Below, in pieces: positions 8,382-17,759 of a stretch of DNA of 64,000 nucleotides. The first letter of the stretch is position 1. The number at the start of each line of letters is the position of its first letter. A model generated the notes under the pieces. That model worked only from the letters and a program-made list of their open reading frames with translations, was not told where the DNA came from and searched no databases. Source of the DNA: Pectobacterium polonicum (GTDB taxonomy: Bacteria > Pseudomonadota > Gammaproteobacteria > Enterobacterales > Enterobacteriaceae); the NCBI RefSeq assembly GCF_005497185.1, contig NZ_RJTN01000014.1, forward strand, positions 1-64,000, read 5' to 3'. Position numbers and translations under genes: made by a program.

Positions 8382-9496
8382 ACTGCCTCCTTGTCACCGG
8401 AGCGGTAGCGCCACAGCGTGAGCGGTAGCAGCAGCCAGAATAGAGCGAGCGCTACCAGTGCGGGCGCGATCTGAATGATTCCGGCACCGTAGCTGGTGAT
8501 AGCAATCGCGATATCACCGTAGTGGGCGACGGGCAGCAGCTGTCGCCAGAACGTGGCGAAGGTCTCCATCGCGGCGGCGGGAAAGGTGATACCCATGAAC
8601 GCCAGTCCGGGAGCCATTAACGCCCCGACAATGGAAACGGCGCGTGCTGGGTCGCGAATCAGCGCATAGAAGGCCATGCCCAGTGCGATGCAGGCGCCAG
8701 CGGTTACGCCGATCGAGACAAATAGCAGCATTGCTGAACCGTTGAGCGGGTAATCAAGTAGGCTGTACAGCGCATAGCTCCAGACGCCGCCCCACGCCCA
8801 GCCAATCAGCCAGTGTGTCAGGAATTTAGAACCGATAGCGATAGTCGGATTCTCTGGCACCCAACGTGCCCCGTGCCGATCCTCCCGAGCCAGCGTATTC
8901 AGGCCGTATAGCGCGAGTAAAATCGACCAAATCGAGGGAATAATCGCGTTTAGCAAAAACTGAGCATAGTTAGCGTTCTGGTTAAACAATGCGGTAATCT
9001 GCCCGCCAATTGGCACCGCCAGGCCTTTGGCTTCGGGAACGGCTGCCCCCTGAGATAGCGCCTGCACCACGGCAATCTGTCCGTTGAATGTCCCCGCTAC
9101 CAGCGCCAATGAACTGTTGATGACTTTGGCAATCAGGACAAATTGCCCATTATTCCAGGCAGTAATCGTCGGTAATGTTTTCAGGCGAATATCACGCTCA
9201 AAGTGGCGGGGGATGACCACCAGCGCATAGATCTCGCCGCCGCGCAACGAGGTCGAGCCTTCTTCTATTGATGAGAACTGATGATTCAGGTCGAAGGATG
9301 ATGAGGCATGTAGCTCTCTGGCAAACTGGCGCGACATCGTGCTGTTGTCTAGATCAATTAAACCGATGGGGAGCTCGCGAACAATCGCGCCAGATAGTGT
9401 CCACCAGACAATCAGCATCGTGACCAGCGGCAGCCAGAGCGCTAATGCCATCCCCCAGCGGTCGCGCCACAGCGCCCTCCATTCGCGCACCATCAC
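8375..9496 (-). CDS. ABC-2 type transporter permease
   Basis: This 373-residue permease has the same architecture as the next gene: a first membrane segment at about residues 15-35, a large periplasmic domain, and further segments from about residue 180. The motif MGITFPAAAMETFATFWRQL is where ABC-2 permeases carry their conserved P-x-x-x-M region. It overlaps HlyD by 4 bp and the second permease by 7 bp, so translation is coupled. The two paralogous permeases probably form a heterodimer. Confidence 0.85.
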   Translation of the reverse strand: MMVREWRALWRDRWGMALALWLPLVTMLIVWWTLSGAIVRELPIGLIDLDNSTMSRQFARELHASSSFDLNHQFSSIEEGSTSLRGGEIYALVVIPRHFERDIRLKTLPTITAWNNGQFVLIAKVINSSLALVAGTFNGQIAVVQALSQGAAVPEAKGLAVPIGGQITALFNQNANYAQFLLNAIIPSIWSILLALYGLNTLAREDRHGARWVPENPTIAIGSKFLTHWLIGWAWGGVWSYALYSLLDYPLNGSAMLLFVSIGVTAGACIALGMAFYALIRDPARAVSIVGALMAPGLAFMGITFPAAAMETFATFWRQLLPVAHYGDIAIAITSYGAGIIQIAPALVALALFWLLLPLTLWRYRSGDKEAVC

Positions 9497-10491
9497 ATTT
9501 CTACCAGTGCGCTCATGCCAACGCGCAGCCCGTCAATCGGTTGAACTGGCCGCGCTTCTACCTCGAACGTCCGCATATCAAATCCTTGGCGGGTGTCCGT
9601 TGCCCGCCACGTCGCGAAATCCCCCATGACGGAAACGTAAGATACCTTAAACCGGAATGTCTGGTTATTGAGCGCCGGAATGCGCGCCTCAAACTCGGTG
9701 TCCATCGCAAAGCGCTCCAGCAGATCTTCGCGTACCGCGAGTTGAATCCAGATGTCACTCATGTCCAGTAGCGTGACCACAGGAAAGCCCTGTGGCGCAA
9801 TTTCACCGCTGCGCAACAGCACGTTGCTGACCTCGCCAGTGTGCGGGCTAACGACGCGCGCCTCTGCCAGATAGGCTTCCACCTCGGCAACGGAGCCGGC
9901 GGCCATACGCGCTTTTTCCTCTGCGGCGACCTGAGTTTCTTTCCGCGTGCCTTCCTGCGCCATTTGATATTCCTGCCATGCCATCCCTTCGGTATAGCGT
10001 GCGGCATCCCATGAGGCTTTGGCTTCATCCCGTTTTTGCAGCGGCAACACGCCTTCCTGATAGAGATTTTGCACGCGCAGGTAGGTTTTATGACTTAGCT
10101 CGGAGCCCGCTTTGGCTTTTTGCCACTGATCTTTGGCGGCAGCAATTTGCTGCTCACGTGCGCCTTTTTTAGCCTCTAATGCCACTGCGCCAGCTGCGGC
10201 TTCACCCGCTTTCGCCTGTTCCAGCTTAGCATCGAGTTCCGGCGTCAGAAGCGTGAAGACGAGATCGCCAACATCGAGCTGTTGGCCTTTTTCTACCCGC
10301 ACATCAGCAATACGGCCCGGTACTTTTGAAGAGACGGAATACTGCTGCGCTTCGATTTGCCCCTGTAGCCGTATCGGTTCGGGCTGGTAGGCAAGCCAGA
10401 AGCGATAGGCTATCCAGACCACCACAATCAGCAGAACGGCCTGAAGGAGCCATTTGCGCGTCGAACGCGAAGAAGAGGGGGGTTGTGTCAT
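9493..10491 (-). CDS. HlyD-family periplasmic adaptor
   Basis: The 332-residue protein has one N-terminal membrane anchor (about residues 13-29) and a biotinyl-lipoyl half near IEAQQYSVSSKVPGRI. A long coiled-coil hairpin (about residues 80-195, rich in Ala, Glu, Lys and Gln) follows, then the second lipoyl half (ARVVSPHTGEVSNVLLRSGE) and beta-barrel domains. This is the order of membrane-fusion proteins of tripartite exporters. It overlaps the TolC-like gene and the first permease by 4 bp each. Confidence 0.88.
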   Translation of the reverse strand: MTQPPSSSRSTRKWLLQAVLLIVVVWIAYRFWLAYQPEPIRLQGQIEAQQYSVSSKVPGRIADVRVEKGQQLDVGDLVFTLLTPELDAKLEQAKAGEAAAGAVALEAKKGAREQQIAAAKDQWQKAKAGSELSHKTYLRVQNLYQEGVLPLQKRDEAKASWDAARYTEGMAWQEYQMAQEGTRKETQVAAEEKARMAAGSVAEVEAYLAEARVVSPHTGEVSNVLLRSGEIAPQGFPVVTLLDMSDIWIQLAVREDLLERFAMDTEFEARIPALNNQTFRFKVSYVSVMGDFATWRATDTRQGFDMRTFEVEARPVQPIDGLRVGMSALVEM

Positions 10492-11924
10492 GGTGTCACC
10501 TGTATGGCGTGCTGAGTTTGGTAGTCAGAGAAGCGGTTTATCTGGCTGGAAATAGCCATCAATCTGGCGATGGAAACCACGTAACGATAGGCCGCAGAAG
10601 CGCGCTGTGTGTTGGCTCCGGCTAACTGATTCAGCGCATCGACGACGTCCAACGAGGTAGACATTCCCTGCATAAAGGCTTTGTTGCGTAACCGGACGTT
10701 CTCTTCCGCCAGTTTTTGCGTGGATGACAGCGAGTTGAATTCTTCCTGTGCCTGTCGAGCCTCTCGCCATGTAGTTTCGACCAAGACCTCAAGGTTTTGC
10801 CGCATATCGGCTTCCAGATAGTTAACCTGCATTTCTGCACTTTTGGCGGCGGCAATGTTGTCGGAACGGCCTTCACGGCTGATGAGCGGGACGGAAACGC
10901 CGACGCCGACCATCCAGTCTGGCGTCGTTCTGGCTGCCAGCGTGTCCTGTTCATAAAGCTGATAGTTGCCGAACAGAAATACGTCGGGGGCATATTTGGC
11001 GCGCTCAATGCGGATGAGATCCTTGGCCTGATCGCGCTTGGCTGAGAGCACTTTTAAGCCGGGATGTGTATTGAGCGTTTGTTTCACCAACGCAGGCAGT
11101 TCGGGAAGGGTTTTGTTGATGAATAACGAAGAAGAGGGCGTTGCGCCTTCCGTCTTGATCAGCTTCGCGAAGATAATTTCAGTCGTCTCTAGGCTGCGAC
11201 GCGCCTTTTGTGTTTCGATTCGCGCCATGTCATAAGCGGACTGTGCGGACAGCACGTCGACTTTGGCAATTTGCCCCTGTGCTTCTAACTTGCGGGCGTG
11301 GTCATAATGCTGCGCCATGCCTTTTTCAGTATCCTGACGCGTCTTTATCACCTGATGTGCCATCACCACGCCGTAATAAGCCTGCGCGAGCGCCTCAAAC
11401 TGCGCCAGCGTGCGGACGATCAGCATTTGTTCTGCCTCATTCACCTGTGCTGCCCGAATCGACTGAGCTGCATCAATCCGACCTCCGGTGAATAGCGGCC
11501 AGACAACCTGAACGGAACTGGTTACCACGTTTTGTTCTGTGAAACGGGTGACAAAGGGATTGCCGCTGATGTTAACAAGCTGGTTCAACGCGGCGAAGAT
11601 ATCTCGATGATTTGCCAGCGGATTGAGGTCCCGGGCATCGAGTTCGACAGGTTTGTCGAGACGCGTATAGCTTGCGCCTATGTTGACCTGTGGCCAATAG
11701 AGGCCTTTAGCGGATTCTCGCAGGGACTGCGCGCGATCGACCCCGGCGTGTTCGGCAGCAATACTGTCATCGCTTTGCAGCAGGCGAACCCAGGCCTGAT
11801 TAAACGAGATGGTTTGCCCAAATGCCGTGGACGACCAGCACTGCAACAGCAGCAGTGCGACGGAGAAATAAGTCAGAAGCCAGATGTTGCCGTATGTTAA
11901 TCGAGGCATGCCAGGTGAAATCAT
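10488..11924 (-). CDS. TolC-family outer-membrane efflux protein
   Basis: About 478 residues from ATG 11924, with a signal peptide ending near STAFGQ. Two internally related halves carry the long helices of TolC proteins (for example FEALAQAYYGVVMAHQVI in the first half and LEVLVETTWREARQAQEE in the second). Starts at TTG 11936 and ATG 11909 are also possible; the last gives the most compact signal peptide. It is the first gene of the export operon and overlaps the HlyD gene. Confidence 0.85.
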   Translation of the reverse strand: MISPGMPRLTYGNIWLLTYFSVALLLLQCWSSTAFGQTISFNQAWVRLLQSDDSIAAEHAGVDRAQSLRESAKGLYWPQVNIGASYTRLDKPVELDARDLNPLANHRDIFAALNQLVNISGNPFVTRFTEQNVVTSSVQVVWPLFTGGRIDAAQSIRAAQVNEAEQMLIVRTLAQFEALAQAYYGVVMAHQVIKTRQDTEKGMAQHYDHARKLEAQGQIAKVDVLSAQSAYDMARIETQKARRSLETTEIIFAKLIKTEGATPSSSLFINKTLPELPALVKQTLNTHPGLKVLSAKRDQAKDLIRIERAKYAPDVFLFGNYQLYEQDTLAARTTPDWMVGVGVSVPLISREGRSDNIAAAKSAEMQVNYLEADMRQNLEVLVETTWREARQAQEEFNSLSSTQKLAEENVRLRNKAFMQGMSTSLDVVDALNQLAGANTQRASAAYRYVVSIARLMAISSQINRFSDYQTQHAIQVTP

Positions 11925-12241
11925 CCTTTTACCCAAATATCGCCAACGTGGTAGGAATAAGCCCGCTGGAAAAGCGAGACCTGTATAGGATAAAGAAACA
12001 GGGCTAACGCTGAGGTAAACAAACCGCGTTATGTCCTATTATTTTCGGAGATGATTTAGTTTTGGTCTAAATCCCCAATTATTCAAATAATATAAGGGGT
12101 TAAATTGGAAAAATTATTGGAAGGGAAATAACGCCTGTGATGCCGGACGTTATGATGTAAATAACGATGATTATTTTCTAATAAATAATGAGTCGGCAAA
12201 GGCCCGGATTGTCCCCGGGCCAGCGTGACAGAAAACGAAAA
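11925..12241. other. Divergent-free gap between export operon and aspA, with terminator-like hairpin
   Basis: The gap carries the promoter side of the TolC operon (minus strand) and the 3' end of aspA. GGCCCGG (12201-12207) pairs with CCGGGCC (12215-12221). Read on the minus strand it lies just after the aspA stop and is followed by a T-containing stretch, so it probably terminates aspA. The remainder is AT-rich without a gene. Confidence 0.5.
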
Positions 12242-13681
12242 TTAAACGGCTTCGTTTTCGTCGGTGTAGCGTTTGGCTTTGTAGGCCGGGTGCATCAGGT
12301 TCTGGATGGAGAAAATGTCGTCCAGCTGTTCTTCGGTCAGCAGGCCGCGTTCCAGTACGACTTCACGCACACTCTTACCCGTTTCGGCACAAATTTTCCC
12401 AACGATATCACCGTTGTGGTGGCCGATGAACGGGTTCAGGTAGGTCACGATACCGATAGAGTTGAAGACATAAGCTTCACACACGTCTTTGTTGGCGGTG
12501 ATACCGTCGACGCATTTTTCCAGCAGGTTGTAGCAAGCGCTAGACAGAATCTGGATAGACTCGAACATCGCCTGCCCGATAACGGGTTCCATCACGTTCA
12601 ACTGTAGCTGACCGGCTTCTGCCGCCATCGTGACGCAGGTATCGTTGCCGATCACTTTGAAGCACACCTGATTCACCACTTCTGGTACAACTGGGTTAAC
12701 TTTGGCTGGCATGATGGATGAGCCCGCCTGCAATTCCGGCAGGTTGATTTCGTTCAGGCCAGTACGCGGACCGGAAGACAGCAGGCGCAGGTCGTTACAG
12801 ATCTTCGACATTTTAACCGCAACGCGTTTCAGGGCGCTGTGCATCATCACGTAGGCACCGCAGTCGGAGGTGGCTTCGATCAGGTCTTCAGCCGGTACGC
12901 AAGGCAGGCCGCTGACTTTTGCCAGATGTTGAACAGCCAGTTTCTGGTACTCATCCGGCGTGTTCAGGCGTGTGCCGATGGCGGTGGCGCCAAGGTTCAC
13001 TTCCAGCAGCAACTCGGCGGTACGCAGCAGGTTACGGTTTTCTTCTTTCAGCAGCACGTTGAACGCGTGGAATTCCTGACCGAGCGTCATCGGTACGGCG
13101 TCCTGTAACTGAGTACGACCCATTTTCAGGATGTTTTCGAACTCTTTCGCTTTGCGCTCAAAGCCATCGCTCAGTTGGGTAATCGCTTCAACCAATTTCA
13201 GGATTGAAGTGTACACCGCGATACGGAAGCCAGTCGGGTAGGCATCGTTGGTGGACTGGCATTTGTTCAGATGGTCGTTCGGGTTCAGGTATTGGTATTC
13301 GCCTTTCTGATGCCCCATCAGTTCCAGACCGATATTTGCCAGCACTTCGTTGGTATTCATGTTGACTGATGTACCCGCACCACCCTGATACACATCGACA
13401 GGGAATTGGTCCAGGCATTTACCGTTATTCAGCACTTCATCACAGGCTTGCAGAATAGTGTCGGCAATTTTACGTGGAATGGTTTGCAGTTCTTTATTTG
13501 CCAATGCAGCGGCTTTTTTTACCATCACCATGGCGCGAACAAATTCTGGAATATCGCTGATGGTGCTATTGCTGATATAAAAGTTCTCAATCGCACGCAG
13601 CGTATGGATACCATAATAGGCATCAGCAGGGACTTCACGAGTGCCTAACAGGTCTTCTTCAATACGGATATTCGTTGACAT
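12242..13681 (-). CDS. aspA: Aspartate ammonia-lyase
   Basis: From ATG 13681, with GGAAGAAG upstream, the product has 479 residues, the length of enterobacterial AspA. The superfamily signature [11 protein letters not shown], the TSSDMP-like region [12 protein letters not shown], and [16 protein letters not shown] are present. AspA converts aspartate to fumarate and ammonia and feeds anaerobic fumarate respiration. A longer reading from 13846 adds 55 residues that do not resemble the family. The gene stands alone; the neighbouring LysR gene is on the same strand upstream. Confidence 0.95.
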   Translation of the reverse strand: MSTNIRIEEDLLGTREVPADAYYGIHTLRAIENFYISNSTISDIPEFVRAMVMVKKAAALANKELQTIPRKIADTILQACDEVLNNGKCLDQFPVDVYQGGAGTSVNMNTNEVLANIGLELMGHQKGEYQYLNPNDHLNKCQSTNDAYPTGFRIAVYTSILKLVEAITQLSDGFERKAKEFENILKMGRTQLQDAVPMTLGQEFHAFNVLLKEENRNLLRTAELLLEVNLGATAIGTRLNTPDEYQKLAVQHLAKVSGLPCVPAEDLIEATSDCGAYVMMHSALKRVAVKMSKICNDLRLLSSGPRTGLNEINLPELQAGSSIMPAKVNPVVPEVVNQVCFKVIGNDTCVTMAAEAGQLQLNVMEPVIGQAMFESIQILSSACYNLLEKCVDGITANKDVCEAYVFNSIGIVTYLNPFIGHHNGDIVGKICAETGKSVREVVLERGLLTEEQLDDIFSIQNLMHPAYKAKRYTDENEAV

Positions 13682-13932
13682 GGGCTTCTTCCTTTTTTCT
13701 TGTTCGATGTACATAGCATCGTTTTCAATATTAAGACTATGATTTTTTAGGGTTTGCCTTTCCTGTTTTTTGATTTTCAGGTAACACGAACCCATCACGA
13801 TTTTTATAAAATCATGACTAAAAAGCGTTCTCGGGGAGACGAACATTGAATTAGCATCGTTAAATGACTAGTGGCGGATATATTCCTCCATTTTTGTTTT
13901 GTCTCCCAATCGTAAATAGTTATACCTAACCG

Positions 13933-14928
13933 TTATTCCGTATTATCCGGGTTGATCTCAACCAGCTTTTCTATTCCACGGTTCAGCGTTTTCAATTTCG
14001 GAATAAATACAGTTTTGATAATGTCATGCGTGACGTCGCACGCTTCTTCAAAGAACGCGCTGTATTCATCGCGGTGCCCAACAATATAAAGCGAACGCTT
14101 GATATTCAGCTGTTCCGGCATATGCGTCAGCACCTCGCGGGAGTGTGCAACGGATTGCAGGAAACTGAGCGGGGTGGTCACCGCCCAACCGATACCTGCC
14201 GCCACCATCGACGTTAAGGTATCCGCATTATCAAATTCGAGCATGTTCGGCACGCGGACATCGATGCGGCGCAGGTAGCGCTCAATCTGCATCCCAATCT
14301 GCGAGTTCCGGTTAAAGCGCACCAGCGGCAGCGCTGAGGAAAGCTCACGGATGTCCTCAACCGTTTTGATGCGTTTGCGGTAATCCGGCGGTGTGATAAT
14401 GAAATAGCCTTCGGAAAACAGCTGATGACGCACCACGCTATCGCTGTCGATCAACGGGTCACTGGTGACGATCAGATCCAGTTCGCGGCGCATTAACGCT
14501 TCACCCTGCTGCGGGCTGAGCCCGGTACGAATCAGCAACTGCGATGAACTCTTCATCAAACTCTTGGTAAACACCGAACCGCAGGTGATGGCAAACGAAT
14601 CTACCAGGCCGATACGCAAGTCGGGTTTGATTCCTTTTCCCGCTTCCAGCACCTGTGCCTTCAGGTTCGCGATCTCCTCCGTCAGGATCTCTCCGCGGTT
14701 TTTCAACGCAATGCCGTAGGGCGTCAGGACAAAGGGGCGACGAGCCCGGTTAACCAATTTGACGCCGAAATCTTCTTCCAATAACCGGATAGTTTGCGAA
14801 ATGGCAGAGGGCGTCAGGCCTAACCGCGCGGCGGCTGCCGTCATGCTTCCTGCTTCCGCCATCGTCACAAAAACATAGACGGCGTACATATCGATCGATT
14901 TATTGGCGGACACTGTGCGTTTAACCAT
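13933..14928 (-). CDS. LysR-family transcriptional regulator
   Basis: The 331-residue product has an N-terminal winged helix-turn-helix (AEAGSMTAAAARLGLTPSAI then QTIRLLEEDFGVKLVNR), a linker helix (residues about 70-95) and a periplasmic-binding-like effector domain starting near PDLRIGLVDSF. ATG 14928 is preferred to the TTG at 14949. It lies upstream of aspA in the same direction but 250 bp away. It could regulate aspA or genes elsewhere; its ligand is unknown. Confidence 0.85.
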   Translation of the reverse strand: MVKRTVSANKSIDMYAVYVFVTMAEAGSMTAAAARLGLTPSAISQTIRLLEEDFGVKLVNRARRPFVLTPYGIALKNRGEILTEEIANLKAQVLEAGKGIKPDLRIGLVDSFAITCGSVFTKSLMKSSSQLLIRTGLSPQQGEALMRRELDLIVTSDPLIDSDSVVRHQLFSEGYFIITPPDYRKRIKTVEDIRELSSALPLVRFNRNSQIGMQIERYLRRIDVRVPNMLEFDNADTLTSMVAAGIGWAVTTPLSFLQSVAHSREVLTHMPEQLNIKRSLYIVGHRDEYSAFFEEACDVTHDIIKTVFIPKLKTLNRGIEKLVEINPDNTE

Positions 14929-15159
14929 GTGAGTTTGCCTACGCTGCAAGGTGAATGTCGTCGAAATATGAAGCGTTAGTCTATCTCATCTCGCTGACTA
15001 CGACCTCGCTAACTGATGTCAGAATAGTCGGGTAACTTCAGAAAAAATACAGGTCGCGTCACTGATTAATTTTTTCTTATTTCTAGCTTTAGCGGATCTG
15101 AAGATGAAATGGATTACATGGTGTTACTACTCGTGCATCGGTTGTATTCCCTTGCTAGG

Positions 15160-15570
15160 GCTGTTTCTTATCCACATTTTTATGCCGCTGTTGAGGCAGT
15201 TTCGTGCGCGATAATACCGTCATTTTCATGCTACCCCGTAGCACGCGCCCGACACGAGGCGGCTCACACGCCGCTCGCCCCGTGACCCCGAGGCTTTTGG
15301 CGGAAATTATGCCGCTGGCGCGGTTCCTTCGTCGGTATCAGGCTTAACGGACCGCTTGCGACACGTTTACTCGCCCCATAAATGGGACTCGCCCTTCGGG
15401 CCAGCACTAGTGCTGTTCAAAAACGTCTCTGACGTTTTTGTCCGACGTGGCGCAAGCTTTCGCCGCATCCATGCGGCTCATCCGAAGCCTGCTATCTCCT
15501 CAGCATAATTTTTTACGCCGGATAACGGAAAAATCCGCGATGAACCCCTGTATTTGTGGATAAACGACAG
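15160..15570. other. ORF-free, hairpin-rich GC segment bounded by inverted TTATCCACA 9-mers
   Basis: No reading frame of useful length is present. The segment holds several local inverted repeats: a GC stem around 15253-15275, the 12-bp palindrome AGCACTAGTGCT (15403-15414), and a perfect 10-bp stem with a 3-nt loop at 15418-15440 (CAAAAACGTC and GACGTTTTTG). TTATCCACA occurs at 15168-15176 and its reverse complement at 15555-15563, with a few more matching flanking bases. Composition is more GC-rich than the flanks. It could be a small mobile or RNA-encoding element; I do not recognise it. Confidence 0.4.
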
Positions 15571-15625
15571 TTGAGAAGTAGAGGGTGAGGGGAACCATCC
15601 TCCTGTTAGGCATAACGTATTGTTT

Positions 15626-15967
15626 TTACTGCGCAGTAAAATGTGGGTCGCCCACTGGCGTTATCGTTCGTACATGACGTTCTGCCTGTTCGCACATTTC
15701 CAGCAGCGCCGGAATCAGGTGTGCGGTGGCATTGAGGCACGCGCCGAGTTGACTGAGGCTTTCTTGCGGCAGTTCAACGTCATTTTGCAGCGTGTCGCCG
15801 AGGTAATGCAGGCCGTGGCACAGGCCTTCGATCGATTCGGCGGCAATTGCGCCGAGGTCGCAGAGCTGAACGTCATCCAACTGCGCGAAAGGCAGACTGG
15901 CTATCAGATCGCGGAAAATAGTAATGGTGCTGTCAGCGGGTGTGGCGTGAGTGTCCGTCATGGTCAT
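15626..15967 (-). CDS. Hypothetical protein
   Basis: About 113 residues from ATG 15967 (AAGGA upstream); ATG 15961 is an alternative. The protein is acidic and helical, with IFRDLIASLPFAQLDDVQL, then LGAIAAESIEGLCHGL, and a Cys-containing helix LIPALLEMCEQAERHV. I do not recognise a named domain. Its 5' side carries long interleaved inverted repeats (16020-16163), which suggests control by RNA structure. A 41-bp piece of its coding sequence (15753-15793) recurs at 23561-23601 with one mismatch, so a second copy once existed there. Context suggests a prophage- or satellite-derived gene. Confidence 0.6.
   Translation of the reverse strand: MTMTDTHATPADSTITIFRDLIASLPFAQLDDVQLCDLGAIAAESIEGLCHGLHYLGDTLQNDVELPQESLSQLGACLNATAHLIPALLEMCEQAERHVRTITPVGDPHFTAQ
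15753..15793. repeat. Left copy of 41-bp direct repeat
   Basis: It is identical to 23561-23601 except for one base. It lies inside the hypothetical gene. Left and right copies bracket the encapsulin operon in the same orientation. A second, looser match follows: 16249-16300 resembles 23592-23645 (both contain TTTTGGAATG and TCGCAGAAAT). Confidence 0.75.
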
Positions 15968-16019
15968 TTTTTCCTTGAGATAATTAAGTCCGCCACCACA
16001 CAAGGTTCCAAATTCGGGT

Positions 16020-16163
16020 GGTGACGCAGACAGGATTGGAACCCCGGCTCTCAAGAAGACCGGTCAACCTTGCGGTTGCCCTGCCTGCGTCACCGTAAAG
16101 AGTGTGCACGCAGCCCCTGAAAAAACAAAGTGTTTTTCAGTCTTGAGAGGTTCGGGGTTCCAA
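16020..16163 (-). promoter_or_regulatory. Structured leader with interleaved inverted repeats
   Basis: Three pairings are visible. GGTGACGCAG (16020-16029) pairs with CTGCGTCACC (16085-16094). A 21-23-nt arm at 16036-16056 pairs with 16141-16163 (shared TTGGAACCCCG and CTCTCAAGA). CTGAAAAA (16117-16124) pairs with TTTTTCAG (16133-16140). The first two pairings cross each other, so they are mutually exclusive or form a pseudoknot. On the minus strand the region is the leader of the hypothetical gene, which suggests attenuation or an immunity-type RNA. Function is inferred. Confidence 0.5.
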
Positions 16164-16458
16164 GCCCGGCTGCGGATGTTGCCGCAGCACAGAGACTCTA
16201 TTCCAACGGCGAAAAACGTGAAATAGGGTGGATGGATTTACAGTAGAATTACACTGTGTTTTGGAATGAAACTCGCAGAAATGAGATGGGTTCTGGGAAA
16301 GACGTTGTTGATGAGGTGACAGGTATTCTTGAACAACAGGCAAGGCTTACGCACTTGTTTATGTCGTGTTTTTGGAAAACACCAGTGCGTCCTGTGGCAA
16401 CGACATCGATACGCCATAATGAGGTGCTGAGAGGCGTTATTCAGTGGGACTTCATTTA

Positions 16459-16516
16459 TTCAAAAGTTGGCTATTTAAAGATTATAAAATCATTTGCTTT
16501 GCCGATCGGCAAAGCA
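16459..16516 (+). promoter_or_regulatory. Candidate promoter with 22-bp palindromic operator before the encapsulin operon
   Basis: TTCAAA (16459-16464) and TATAAA (16483-16488) are spaced 18 bp apart. They are followed at 16495-16516 by a perfect 22-bp palindrome centred on GCCGATCGGC with arms TGCTTT and AAAGCA. A palindrome at the expected start site is the usual place for a repressor. The regulator is not identifiable here. The surrounding 16164-16614 holds no gene. Confidence 0.5.
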
Positions 16517-16614
16517 CACTATCAGATTCATATTCTAATTAATTCGGTTAAGACCATAGTTTACGAACTTTTTATTATATCTATTGTAATGCTGTTTTTA
16601 AGAGGTAGAACATC

Positions 16615-17580
16615 ATGCCGCAATTAAGTGAAATTTTTTACACTTCACAGGAAAATATCAACTGGCATTTAGACAGCATTGTTGATGGATTAAAAGACGT
16701 TCGTCAGCAATGGCGTGATAAATACCTACAGAGTGATTATCATAATAAGCGCCTTTTCCCCTCGAAAGAGAATGTCAGTAGTATTGTCGATACGTTATCA
16801 AAAATTTTGTACCCCATGCGTTTAGGTGCCACCGATCTTAAAAAAGAAAGTGAAGACTATTACGTAGGGTATCTACTGGGTAACGTGCTCGATCGTCTGG
16901 CTGAAGAAGCCCTATTGGAGCAGCGTTATAACGCTGGCGAATCATCCCATCTGGATAATACGCAGACTGGCGATCAACGTGTTATCAGTCGCATCAAGCG
17001 GTTCGCCGCGCAGTTGCCTGAAATACGCAAACTACTCGACAGTGATATTCTGGCTGCCTATCAGGGTGACCCCTCTGCGCGCAGTATTGATGAAGTGCTG
17101 TTGTGCTACCCAGGTATTCACGCCGTGATTCATTACCGTTTAGCTCATGTGCTTTACCAACTGGATTTCCCGCTACTGGCGCGAATAATCACAGAGAAAG
17201 CGCACAGCCAGACGGGTATCGATATTCATCCCGGTGCGCAGATTGATGAAGGATTTTTTATCGATCACGGCACAGGCGTGGTAATTGGTGAAACGGCGAT
17301 TATTGGAAAGCGAGTGCGTATCTATCAGGCCGTCACGCTGGGGGCGAAGAACTTCATTACTGATAGCAATGGGAATTTGAAAAAACGCTATCCTCGCCAT
17401 CCGATTATCGAAAATGATGTGGTGATCTACGCGGGCGCGACATTGCTGGGGCGTATTACTATCGGTGCACGTTCGAGTATTGGCGGTAACGTGTGGTTAA
17501 CTCGCGACACGCCGCCGGACAGCAATATTCGACAAGCTAATCTATTACAAAGCCAATATAAAGATGGTGATGGGATTTGA
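16615..17580 (+). CDS. epsC: Serine O-acetyltransferase (EpsC/SrpH type)
   Basis: The 321-residue protein ends in a left-handed beta-helix hexapeptide domain (IHPGAQIDEGFFIDHGTGVV, IGETAIIGKRVRIYQAVTLG, then TIGARSSIGGNVWL), with the catalytic His in the DHGTG motif. An N-terminal helical domain of about 170 residues precedes it, longer than in housekeeping CysE and typical of the EpsC/SrpH branch. It makes O-acetylserine from serine and acetyl-CoA, the substrate of the next gene. This branch is a known neighbour of family 2A encapsulins. The coding sequence is more AT-rich than the genes after it. Confidence 0.9.
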   Translation: MPQLSEIFYTSQENINWHLDSIVDGLKDVRQQWRDKYLQSDYHNKRLFPSKENVSSIVDTLSKILYPMRLGATDLKKESEDYYVGYLLGNVLDRLAEEALLEQRYNAGESSHLDNTQTGDQRVISRIKRFAAQLPEIRKLLDSDILAAYQGDPSARSIDEVLLCYPGIHAVIHYRLAHVLYQLDFPLLARIITEKAHSQTGIDIHPGAQIDEGFFIDHGTGVVIGETAIIGKRVRIYQAVTLGAKNFITDSNGNLKKRYPRHPIIENDVVIYAGATLLGRITIGARSSIGGNVWLTRDTPPDSNIRQANLLQSQYKDGDGI

Positions 17581-17759
17581 TTTTCTCATTATTTACTCTC
17601 TGGTTTTATTTTAAATAATAAGTTATCGATATTTATATTTTCTATGGCGGAGCTAAATAATAAGTTTTTATTATGATTATCTCTGTTTTTTAAATAGAGG
17701 CTCCATTTTTTTCTTTAATTAAAAATAAAGAATAAATAGCCCTGCTTACGGAAATAAGT

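Noticed and set aside
10525-11495. Long frames in alternative frames within the TolC-like gene
   Set aside because: Shadows of a GC-rich coding region; their products have skewed Arg/Cys/Pro composition.
15168-15563. Two DnaA-box-like 9-mers as a replication origin
   Set aside because: Only two boxes nearly 400 bp apart, with no AT-rich unwinding region or replication genes; reported only as an unexplained element.
16256-16627. 123-codon plus-strand frame upstream of the serine acetyltransferase
   Set aside because: Runs over the palindrome and promoter candidate, has no family resemblance, and overlaps the real gene's start.
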